DNA from: Coenobita brevimanus
Taxonomy: Eukaryota; Arthropoda; Malacostraca; Decapoda; Coenobitidae
Length of the DNA stretch: 64,000 nt
Direction: 5' to 3'
Assembly (NCBI GenBank): GCA_032717465.1
Contig: CM064657.1
Span: forward strand, 25,175,319 to 25,239,318
Position 1 is the first letter of the stretch; the number at the start of each line of letters is the position of its first letter. The notes beneath the pieces were generated by a model, which had not been told where the DNA came from, searched no databases, and was given only the letters and a program-made list of their open reading frames with translations. Of the stretch, positions 11,561 through 20,399 are shown piece by piece. Both the position numbers and the translations under genes were made by a program.

Positions 11561-11899
11561 CTTAAAGTGTACATTTACTGGCAAATAAATCAGTCTAACA
11601 GTGCTTGTGTTTTGTTTTCACTGGATAGATCATGATTTTGACTATTAGGGCAACCATTTACACTATAGAGCCTGCATGTTCTGTCTATCTCTGTATAAAA
11701 GTGCTCGTGGGCCCTTCGGGCCCCTCGCACTTGCTCCTGCGGAGGGCTCTCACGTTTATGTGCTGTTCTTGTCTAACATTGTCACTTGGATTTTTTGCAG
11801 TTATTCAACTGATCGTGTTATCTGCAGCTTCGGGAATGGAACCCAAGTTGTCTGAACATAAGTCTGAAATACACCCACAGACACATGGCTACTGCTATG

Positions 11900-13570
11900 G
11901 CATAATTATTTTTGTAATAGGTGTTTTAGGGTCGGCTTCCCATCCCTCTAACACCTACAGTAGTGTGCAGCTGGGTTCTCTTTCTAGGCTGGAGCATAGA
12001 CAAATAAGAGAGAGGCAGGACACAAAAACTCAAGGCAACAACCTTACATGTGTATTGCTAAATTCTACAATGGAACGGGCAGATGTCACAAATACAGTTA
12101 TGCTGGACAATTATACAATAATTCAAAGGCTTAGATATCGGGTGTTAGTATCGCACAGGATACTACTTAGGACACGATCGGGTAAGGTGAATAGCGCTTA
12201 GGGCAGAGAAGCTAAACACTATTATTTTGGGAAAGTCTAGGTTCTGTATACTCGTGGAGTTTGTGGCACTATTTTCACTGCTGGCAGGCTAACTGGTTTG
12301 TCGATCATGTCGTTAATTATTACTCTTGCACTGGGGCCTCCATATGATCTTAATGTGAGGCGGTGTCACTATCTGGTAGCGTGTTCACTGAGATAGACCC
12401 TTATTTCACTGCCTTACCATGTTCATTGTTTCACTGTTACCTTACTTATTCCACTTTTCTTTTATATTATTACTGATGTTTCGTGCACTGACTTCCCATA
12501 TTCTGACACTCACTGTTCTACCCTTACTTCACTATGTCACGGACACTGTGCTTTCACTGTCATTCACTGTCGGGACTGGGCATACTGGCGGTCGGGTACA
12601 AGAGCAGCGGAGACGACTCAGCCTCACTACTGACGGGGCTGAGTTCCGCCAGGGGCCTCCGTATTCAGGGTCCACGGGATCACGCGTAGGGGCGTCCTCT
12701 CTCGTCCGGGGCCGCTGGTGGCGAAGGGTCCCACACTTTCAGGGCTTGGGGTGGGAGTCTGGCCCTCAGGGCTGGGGCCAAAAAGCTGCCTGAACCTCTT
12801 GCTCAGGTGCCTGACGGAGGATGAAGATCTCCGGCGTCGGGGTGAAGGAATGTCCCGCCTGGGGGTCCTGGGGGCTGCGGCCTCCGGTGGTTGGAGACGC
12901 GATCAGGAGTGGGCTGCGACGTCGGCGTCCGTCAGGGTCTGTCAGGTGGGTCTTCTCAGGAACCGGCTGCAGTGAGAAGAGCCCGGTGGTAGTTGCAGGG
13001 CCTCTCCAATACACCTCCAGGCTGGGATCTCCCTCTGGGTTGTAGAGTCATGGACAGGAGTCAGCACCTGACGGAGGAGTGGCTACCGGCCATCTCCTGC
13101 TGTAGGGCCCGGCTACTGGCCGTGGCCTTCTAAGGGCGCAGCTACCAGCTGTCGCTAAGGCCCAGCTATTGGCCGTGGCCTGGGGAAGAGAGCGGCTATA
13201 GGCCAACTCAAAGGCACCTTCAGAGCGGCTACCGGCCGTCTCCTTGTTACCTCTGGAGCGGCTACCGGCCGTCTCCTTGTTACCTCCGGAGCAGCTGCAG
13301 GCCGTCTCCTGTAGGAGGGTTGAGCGGCTACCGGCCATCTCAGGGGTGCTGACTGGAGCTAGAGTAATAGCTCCACCTTGTGGTTGTCAGTGGTCGGGTC
13401 ACCCAGAAGGTAGTCTCATATTCCTACTATGGTGGTGTCGGGCGAGCTCCGGGTGATAGGGGCACAAGGCCCGGGTGGACTTATGTCCCTGTCGCCCGGA
13501 GTCCAGGCACGCTATATATGCTCCTCTGTGGGCTCCTTCTGGGGGTGTTGGGTTGCCCTTGGCAATAGTA
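11900..13570 (-). repeat. dispersed repeat N, copy N1
   Basis: Matches N2 (20400-22440) in the opposite orientation. Shared landmarks: GGTCGGCTTCCC..GCAGCTGGGTTC..TTTCTAG..CTGGAGC (11933-11998 here, reverse-complemented at 22366-22432), AAGGGTCCCACACTTTCAGG..CTTGGGG..GGGAGTCTGGCCC (12720-12760), the repeated GGCTACCGGCCGTCTCC motif (13180-13340), and GGACTTATGTCC..GGGGGTGT (13470-13550). On the minus strand one frame (13338-13048) stays open and its peptide (ETAGSRS repeats, RRPRPVAGP) aligns with the N2 frame. It is GC-rich against AT-rich surroundings. Class unknown; no LTR, integrase, RT or TIR was recognised. Confidence 0.7.
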
Positions 13571-13788
13571 TACTGCATTTTAAATTTAGTTGTAGCTATG
13601 AACAAAAAATTCTACGGAGATCCTATGCCAGGCTCCGGGAGTGGAGTTTTTTGGTCAAAATGTGATCGCTCATTAAATATAGTAAAAGTTTTTCAATCAT
13701 GATGGAACCAAGTTTTTTCACATCAGCGAATTTTTTGTGATTTTTGTGCCAGTTTTGGTGCAATTTGAATGTGTAGTTTTGGCTGCCC

Positions 13789-13791
<3 letters not shown>

Positions 13792-13848
<57 letters not shown>
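13792..13848. repeat. (CA)n microsatellite
   Basis: About 28 CA units. Confidence 0.98.
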
Positions 13849-13850
<2 letters not shown>

Positions 13851-13880
13851 GCTAGTGCTATAGTATATGGGATATATATA

Positions 13881-14905
13881 CAATCATCTAACCTAAAGTG
13901 TGCCTTTGCAAAGTGTGTCTCACCTAATGTGCGATGGGGGTCTGACAATAATTAATTATTTAGAAAGTGCGTTTGCTACTTTCAGTGTGCAATGGGTATG
14001 AAAAATTGAGGCAAATAAGGTATTCTTTCGCAACTCATGAGCATAATTTGTAGCGCACGATGGGTAAGGGTGGGGCTGGTGAGTATGTGTGGTGCGGTGC
14101 GGCTGGTGTTTGAGTGAGTAGTGGCCACAGCAGCAGGATGATGATGTAATGTCTGTAGTGTCTGACCTGGACTTTGAGGGTTTCCTGGAGCAGCAACAGG
14201 CAGCACCTAACCTAGTGTAAACCAAGATGTGCATTCCATTAAACTGGCCACACAATATTGTGCTTTAAGAGCATTCGTTTATCGCTCATGCAGTCATTGC
14301 CAGGGTTGCCATTTGATATTTTTCATTACCAAATGTGGGGAAATTTGCAAATGAAAAATTCAGTTGGTAATAATTCAGAATGATTCATTACCAAAAGGAT
14401 TTTTCACATGTATGAGTGTACCGAGGATGGAGACGGTGGATTATATTTTGTTGTTTCTTGTGATGCAAGAAAGAAGGAACCAAAGGCTAAGAGCCCATAA
14501 ACCATTCCTTCCAAGAAAAAAACAAAAACAATACAAAAGAGAGCCAAAAACCCCTCCAGTAGCGATGACAGTGATAGTGAGACACGGGATGAGGCAGAAC
14601 AGCTGAGATTGTTTTGATTCAGCTTCCGTGGTATGGCCTTAGGTACCACACCAACAGTTCGCATCATCTACCCTCTGTACAATGCTGGTAAGGTCTTGAA
14701 TTTTCAAATAAATATACAGAATTACTCTTCCAGGTTTCTGTTGTAAGTCTTCCTTTTGCATTTTAGTTAGGGATAGATGTTGGTGAATCAATATATGAAA
14801 ATGCAGGATGTGTCGCCCATGGGATCCTATGCGTCACAATGTGCGAATTTATAAAGTGCGACGGGGTGTGTCACCCATATTCACGCACTTTATGCGAGAT
14901 GACTG
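13881..14905 (+). mobile_element. Tigger-like element P, internally deleted
   Basis: Ends CAATCATCTAACCTAAAGTG and (reverse complement) CAGTCATCTCGCATAAAGTG are inverted repeats flanked by TA (13879-13880, 14906-14907). Sub-terminal CACCTAATGTGCGATGGG / GTCGCACTTTATAAATTCGC sequences repeat the theme. A plus-strand stretch at about 14130-14185 encodes DDDVMSVVSDLDFEGFLE, nearly identical to DDVMSVVSSLDFEGFMGK in element T, so both carry the same transposase tail. Segment Q (14300-14600) is embedded in it. Confidence 0.83.
14300..14600 (+). repeat. segment Q, copy 1, partly coding
   Basis: The sequence TTGCCATTTGATATTTTTCA..ATTACCAAA.. is shared, inverted, with 19800-20150 in element U. One frame here reads FHMYECTEDGDGGLYFVVSC, then KKEPKAKSP, a stop, a Lys-rich stretch and SSSDDSDSETRDEAEQLRLF. 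In the U copy the matching peptide is FHMYEDTQHGDGGLF. I do not recognise this domain; it could be a captured host exon or part of an unknown transposon protein. Confidence 0.55.
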
Positions 14906-14906
14906 T

Positions 14907-14941
<35 letters not shown>

Positions 14942-15399
14942 CACACTCAATCTTTGAGTAACACGTGGTTGAGTAACTGTTTTTGTTCTAACGCGGTCAT
15001 CATAATGAGACAAGTCATGTCAACACGCGGAAAAACTAGAGCTCATGCGGGAAGTCAGCTGGCCTGGCGACTAAATTTGAAAGTCACGCGCGATGACGTC
15101 ACCCTCTAAACTCTGGGTAGTTTTCCTGGGCACATAGTTCCATTCTGTATGGGTATTGATCTCAATACCACACCCAGCCACCTAAGCCAAGCAGCCCTAG
15201 TGGGATAGGTTAGGTGTTAGGTAGAAAAAATTTTGCCTGGGGAACACACTGAGCATATTTTTGAGAAAAACCTATGATTAGTTTTGAAACAACTGGGCGA
15301 GCATCGTTCCTGGCTGAGGGTTCCCGGTGGTGAGATGAATACGCATACAGAATGGAAATATGCTTCATGGGCACATTCAAGGCCAAATGGTTAGACAAA

Positions 15400-16140
15400 A
15401 TTTATGGGTTTCGCAATTTCAGAGGATGAAATGGAACGAAAATGTATGCTAATCAGGAAAAAAAAAAAATCCATGTGTTCTCGTGAGTTAGGGTTCAGTT
15501 CCACATTCTTCATTCGATTTCATGCTTCCCAACACATTTCGGATCAACTGGGCATATGGTTATCAGTCCTTTCTCATGCCTCACCTAGTTCTTACCTACT
15601 CATAATGGATTTTGCAGTTTTAAGGGACGAAATGGAATGAAAATGTTTGCTTGACAAAAAGTTACTCTTTTATCCATGTGTTCTTGTAAATTAGCGTTCA
15701 GTTCTACATTCTTCGTTCGATTTAGTGCTTCCCAACACATTTCCAACTAACTGAGCATACGGTTATGTCCTTTCTTGTGCCTCGCCTAATTCTACCCCAC
15801 ACTCATACTGGGTTTCACAGTTTTAGGGAACGAAATGGAACGAAAATGTTTCCTAATTAAAAAAAAAAAAAAAAAAAAAAACTTTCATCCGTGGGTTCTC
15901 GTAAGTTAGTGTTCAGTTCCACATTTTCGTTCGAATTCGTGCTTCCCAACAAGTTTCGGACCGACTAAGCATACGGCTATAAAATCCTTTCTCGCATCTC
16001 ACTGACTTTACCTCACAGTCATGTGAGTTTCGCAGTTTTAGGGGACAAAACTGAATGAAAATGTTTGCTAACCAGAAAAAAAAATTACTTCCATCCATGT
16101 TCTCTCACAAGTTAGCGTTCAGTTCCATATTCTTCGATCT
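15400..16140 (+). repeat. tandem array of ~200-bp units, four copies
   Basis: Units start near 15400, 15602, 15806 and 16021. Each runs GGGTTT[CT]GCA[AG]TTT..AGGG.., GAAATGGAA[CT]GAAAATGT, a variable A-run, CATCCATGTGTTCTCGT.., TTCAGTTCCACATTCTTC, CTTCCCAACACATTTC. Further copies stand alone at 10403, 17030 and, inverted, at 17240-17385. Confidence 0.88.
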
Positions 16141-16334
16141 TCTTCCTGATAGTCTTGTATTTTTCGGATTACTTATGGGAGATAAATAATCGTTTCGTGC
16201 TAAATCTGTTTCCCCGTTGTTTTTAGCTGTGTTACACTGTGTCAACTTGTTTGACTCATCAGGGTTACAGCGAAAGGGCCTGTCCTAAATGTTAACTACA
16301 ATTGACCTAACCTAGCCTAACTATACCTAATAAT

Positions 16335-16555
16335 TTAACCTAATCTAACCTAGCATCCAGTTGGGAAATTGGGAGACGAAAACCACCTTTGAGCACGTCA
16401 AGACAATCATAGGTACGACTTAAGGAACGTGATGATAAAATGTGGGAAGTTTTTCAGCAGGAAGTTGTAATTTATCACCCTTGAAATAGTCAGAAAAACA
16501 CCAAAAACAAACTGGAGGAATATGAATTGAATTGGTAAGGTCCTTCTGCTGCTGT
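16335..16555 (+). repeat. repeat module L, copy 3
   Basis: Third copy of the module at 10150 and 11325, ending GGAATATGAATTGAATTGG. Confidence 0.8.
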
Positions 16556-16761
16556 AAGTAAAGCGTACGTTTACCGAAATGGCAAAAAAGTGTGGAGTAC
16601 ATGAAAGCACCATCATAACGATTTGGAAGGACCAGGAGAAGATAAACATCGTGCGAAGGAAGTGATGCGAACCTTGTAGCACTGAAAATTTATATTTGTC
16701 CTGAAGCTGACTGAGAAGCTTAGGCCTATAGGGCGTTATGTAGAGCGTCAGAGAAATTGTC

Positions 16762-17645
16762 ATTTTTACTCCTCCTTACCACCTTACCCCACGTAAATTG
16801 CCCCCACTTATATGCACCATCAGGTAAAACAGTGGTATAATCATTGTAATTAAGATCACCAATGATATTAGAAATAGCATTAACAAAAAAGTCGGGCTAG
16901 GTACCCTTATGTTGATACGTAGCTTCCCGGCATTCATTCCCCACCCCCCACCGATAATGTTATCAAAGTTTAACCTTCTCGTATCATGTGCCCTTCGGGA
17001 GAGACGTTAGGCCGTACGGTTAGACTAAAATTTATGGGTCTGGCAGTTTTAGAGGACGAAATGGAATGAAAATGTTTGCAAAAAAAAAAAAAAAAAAAAA
17101 AAAAGTACTCTTTCATCCATGTGTTCTTGTGTTAGCATTCCGTTTCACATTTTTTGTTCGATATCGATTTTCCCAACACATTTCGGACTGACTGAGCAGT
17201 TTAGCCATATGCTTATCTGAAAAGTGTAGGGAAGCGCGTTATCAAATGAAGAATGTGAAACGGAATGCTAACTCAAGAGAACACAAGGATGAATGTAATT
17301 TTTTCTGGTTAGCACACATTTTTTTTCTGTTTCGTCCCCTAAAGCCGTCAAACCCATGAATTTTCATCTAACCATATGGCCTAAGGTCTCTCCTGAAGGC
17401 CACATGATATAAGAGATGGCGAAACTTTGACAACAACAATGGGGTTGAGGGGAGGGAGGAAAATACCGTGAAGCTACGTATCAATTAAAGGGTACCCAGC
17501 CCAACTTCTGCTTTTGTTAATGCTATTTTTAATGCCACTGATTTTTAAAATAACAATAGTTACGTCTCATTGTTTTACCTGATGGTGGGTGCAAGTAAGG
17601 GTTAATTTACGTGGGGTTAGGTTGTAAAAAGGGGTAAAAGTGAGT
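16762..17645. repeat. large imperfect inverted repeat (foldback), arms ~420 bp
   Basis: The left arm (16762-17184) and the right arm (17222-17645) read as reverse complements: TTTTTACTCC..ACCCCACGTAAATT at the outside pairs with AATTTACGTGGGGT..; CATCAGGTAAAAC pairs with GTTTTACCTGATG; GGTACCCTT..TTGATACGTAGCTTC pairs with GAAGCTACGTATCAA..GGGTACC; and TTAGCATTCCGTTTCACATT pairs with AATGTGAAACGGAATGCTAA near the centre. The spacer is ~37 bp. The arms contain one 200-bp unit each. There is no coding sequence. Confidence 0.85.
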
Positions 17646-17775
17646 TATGAAAAGTCACCTGAACACATTGTACCATTATACACACAAACATATTGTCTGA
17701 GTGACGCGGATTTGGGTACCACGGTCCTTGTCCAGTCCCTATTGCCCGTGGTACTCGAGGATTGAGTGTATGTGT

Positions 17776-17784
17776 ATATATATA

Positions 17785-17822
<38 letters not shown>
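17776..17822. repeat. (TA)n microsatellite
   Basis: TA-rich run between element R and the tRNA-SINE. Confidence 0.95.
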
Positions 17823-17829
<7 letters not shown>

Positions 17830-18016
17830 TTGGTTTTACGCCAGGTATCCCAGAAGGGCTAAGGCGTTGCCCCTGGGTAGAGGACTTTTGGACTGGAGCG
17901 TGTAGCATTTTGTGACCGGATGCCCTTCCTGATGTCTACCAATGACCCTTGGATGGATTCGATCCTCCGACCCTTTGGTCAGAGCGGAGCGCTCTAACCC
18001 ACTGAGCCATGGCTGC

Positions 18017-18018
<2 letters not shown>
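17823..18018 (-). mobile_element. tRNA-derived SINE S1
   Basis: On the minus strand it begins GCAGCCATGGCTCAGTGGG (A-box-like TGGCTCAGTGGG), then AGCGCTCCGCTCTGACC in the anticodon-arm position, then GGAGGATCGAATCC (B-box-like), followed by a body with AGGAAGGGCATCCGGTCAC and an A/T-rich end. A split Pol III promoter at normal tRNA spacing plus an unrelated body is the SINE layout. The tRNA part has no good acceptor stem or CCA end, so it is not a working tRNA gene. It sits between two (TA)n tracts. Confidence 0.82.
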
Positions 18019-18107
<89 letters not shown>

Positions 18108-18131
18108 ATATATACGTATATATATATATAT
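18019..18131. repeat. (TA)n microsatellite
   Basis: About 110 bp of TA with a few TG and CG interruptions, linking SINE S1 to element T. Confidence 0.97.
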
Positions 18132-18134
18132 GTA

Positions 18135-19066
18135 CAGTACCCTCGCACAGTGAACGAGTTTATGGGCAGCAGACGAGCTCGTTCAAAGTGAATTTGTTCA
18201 CTGTGAACAATATATCTTACGGAAAAAATAGCATATGGGCAACACCGCTCCCTCAAAGTCCACTTTTTGAGCCACAGGGATGTACTAAGGGGCACATTTC
18301 AAACACATACAGTTCAGATATATAAAATATAAAACACATGGTTATTTACCTTAAATGAAGCAGATGTTGGCCCTGATTGGCTTGAATACAGGTGGTTCCG
18401 AGGCAGGGAGATACACTTAGTTTGTCCTTGCCACATTACCTTCCACTCATTCCTGTCGCCAGTCTCGCCCTTATCACTTGAATGAACCACTTCCCCACAT
18501 GCCTCTACCTCATTCACCTTTCCCATAAAACCTTCAAAGTCCAAAGATGACACCACTGACATCACATCATCATTGTCTTCCCCAGGAAGTGTAGCAGACA
18601 ATATAGAGTCAACTGGCTCCTGTTGTTCTTGAGTTCGGTAGTAGCATGCGGTGAGTGTTTGTTTTCTTCTGTTGACTTCCATATTGTGCCTTTCAATGTA
18701 ATGACAAAAAGTGGTTTCTACTCCACTGAGCACTTCCTGTGTCCTAAGGTAGCTGGTTTCAGTTTCCTTGCATTCTCATATACATTGCCGCTAGAATTTT
18801 ACTGATCTAAGGCAAATAGACATGGGCAAATCTTTGTCCTCCATTGGATTCTGCTCAAAAGGTTGCTCAGATCTGGCCTTTTGTGCAGTGTCTACTGGGG
18901 GGGGGGGGGAGGTCGTTCAATATGGGAGATAGCGGTTATGGCCAACTCTTTCCCCCGATTTCATTCACTCAGGGTTCAACTCGTTCATTATGGTTTTGTG
19001 GACCCGATTACCCCCTGCTCATTTACTAGGCGAATCGTTCACTCTGAATACGTTTACTATGCGAAG

Positions 19067-19072
<6 letters not shown>
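18135..19072 (-). mobile_element. Tigger-like element T, internally deleted
   Basis: Ends CAGTACCCTCGCACAGTGAA and (reverse complement) CAATGCCTTCGCATAGTAAA are inverted repeats flanked by TA (18133-18134, 19073-19074). Sub-terminal GTTCACTGTGAAC-type sequences recur at both ends. It keeps only the 3' end of a transposase gene on the minus strand. Confidence 0.83.
18314..18733 (-). pseudogene. Tigger transposase C-terminal remnant (in T)
   Basis: The frame reads SGVETTFCHYIERHNMEVNR, RRKQTLTACYYRTQEQQEP, then an acidic stretch GEDNDDVMSVVSSLDFEGFM. The first part resembles the last helices of Tigger/jerky transposases, the KQTLTACYY core is a degenerate version of the Q-x-x-[ILM]-x-x-F-F box, and the acidic segment is shared with element P. 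The catalytic domain is absent. The gene reads towards the left end of T. Confidence 0.62.
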
Positions 19073-19113
<41 letters not shown>

Positions 19114-19116
19114 TTG

Positions 19117-19154
<38 letters not shown>
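19073..19154. repeat. (TA)n linker between T and U
   Basis: TA tract with short TATG interruptions filling the gap between two TIR elements. Confidence 0.95.
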
Positions 19155-19155
<1 letters not shown>

Positions 19156-19156
19156 A

Positions 19157-20369
19157 GTAATCCCTCTACTATCTGATGTAATAGAGCCAAAGGCATGCCC
19201 GGAAAGTGGGCCTCTGGCTCCTGGACTGGTACTTAAGGACCCTAACCCAGCCCAACTTTGAAAGCCACCTAAATACCTTCCTACCAGACATGCATAGCAC
19301 CTATTTAAACTATTTAAGACCCTATTCACACCAATAATGGACATTAAGGATGAAATAAATGAAAAGGAACCAAAGAATGAGGAATTAGAATTGACTGTAC
19401 CTCAACCAGGGTACTTATAGCACATTTATGGTCGCCTTTTCTAAGGTTTTGGCTGTGGTGAAAATGCTCTTGAAGCACGTACAGTAATCCAGTGTTATGC
19501 TGCACTTAGTTCTTTGCATTGTGAGCTATAATTGTTTAACACTGCACATTGTTCTTAACTGCACCACTCCAGTTTCAACTGCCAATTTGCACTCCACAGT
19601 TAATCATTTGCACTCTAAGTTCTAATTTCTCAACACTGCAGAACACTGTAAATTCCCATGTCGTCTAGTGGCGAGTTATTGCAATTTATTCACTGTTTAT
19701 TCACAAAAAATGAGCACGTGTGGCTTCCACTGTGATAAGCATCTACTTGCAATCAAAGTTAGGCAGTAACTGTTGGAGTGTTGGTGACGGGGAAACAGAG
19801 TTGCCAGATCGCAACGGCCACATTACCAAGCTCTTCAATTTTCATTACCATTTTTAACTTTTTCATTACCAAATTCATAAAGCCGGCATTTATTCTTCAC
19901 TAATTATATATACAAGTGGAAATACATGTAATCACTCTTCTTATAGTTAACAGCATGTTGATTATTTTCACACTATGTTGGCTAGCAGATTAATCAGAGA
20001 GAGCAAACAATCCACCATCTCCATGCTGTGTATCCTCATACATGTGAAAACTCTGTTTGGTAATGCATTATTCTGATTCATTACCAAACAAATTTTTCAT
20101 TACCAAAGTGGCCCACATTTGATAATGAAAAATACAAAATGGCAACCCTGACAGGGGAGGGGGAAGGAAGGAAGGGGTGAAAGGTCTGTGGTGTGACAGT
20201 TGTTAGGTGCTGTGTGGCAATTTCATATTATGGATGGGAAAAAAATTCAGATGGGGGGGGGGATTTTATTCTTTTTTTGGCCATTTTTGGGTTCCAAAGG
20301 TCCAGGCCCACAATGTCCGGTAAGTGGGGTGTCCAGAAAGTGGGCGTCCGGAAAGTACAGGGATTACTG
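19157..20369 (-). mobile_element. non-autonomous derivative U of the V-type Tigger
   Basis: Right end (reverse complement) CAGTAATCCCTGTACTTTCC and left end AGTAATCCCTCTACTATCTG are inverted repeats. Reverse-complemented, its right side matches the 5' end of element V (CCGGACGCCC.., ACCGGACAT..) and its left ~200 bp match the V 3' end at 36535-36658 (TTATTGGTGTGAAT, GCTATGCATGT, TAGGGTCC..ACCAGTCCAGGAGCCAG). The transposase body is deleted and segment Q copy 2 is embedded. It therefore has both ends of the family, while V has lost its right TIR. Confidence 0.82.
19800..20150 (-). repeat. segment Q, copy 2 (inverted)
   Basis: Reverse complement shares GGGTTGCCATTTTGTATTTT, ATTACCAAA repeats and the peptide FHMYEDTQHGDGGLF with the copy at 14300. 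Confidence 0.6.
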
Positions 20370-20399
20370 TATATATATATACAGTATACTGTATGTATG

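Larger units (their letters stand above)
9932..11670. mobile_element. TIR element K1 with inserted repeat modules
   Basis: Left end CAGTGAAAGCTCGATTATCC follows TATA directly after MITE J. The first ~150 bp (to CATCCAGTTGCTGACGAGTGAG), the block near 10620-10680 (TGTGTGAAAGAGAGAGTATTG) and 11600-11660 (CTTGTGTTTTGTTTTCACTGG..TCATGATTTTG) all match the compact copy K2 at 59706-60162. About 1.2 kb extra, made of modules L and the 200-bp unit, sits inside. The right end is degraded. Confidence 0.6.
14944..17768. mobile_element. 2.8-kb TIR element R, non-coding
   Basis: Left end CACTCAATCTTTGAGTAACA and right end (reverse complement) CACTCAATCCTCGAGTACCA are inverted repeats, embedded in TA-rich sequence with TA just outside the right end (17769-17770). 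The interior has no recognisable transposase; instead it holds a four-unit ~200-bp tandem array, module L copy 3 and a large foldback. TIRs starting CACTCA are shared with element I (52575). Confidence 0.7.

Noticed and set aside
11632..12201. 189-codon plus-strand frame
   Set aside because: It crosses the K1/N1 boundary, is antisense to the N coding strand and has no recognisable domain.
13623..13955. Overlapping frames over the (CA)n tract
   Set aside because: Open only because the dinucleotide run encodes repeating Val/Cys or Thr/His without stops.
15400..16140. CRISPR-like array
   Set aside because: Units are ~200 bp and directly adjacent without unique spacers of constant size, and the genome is eukaryotic.
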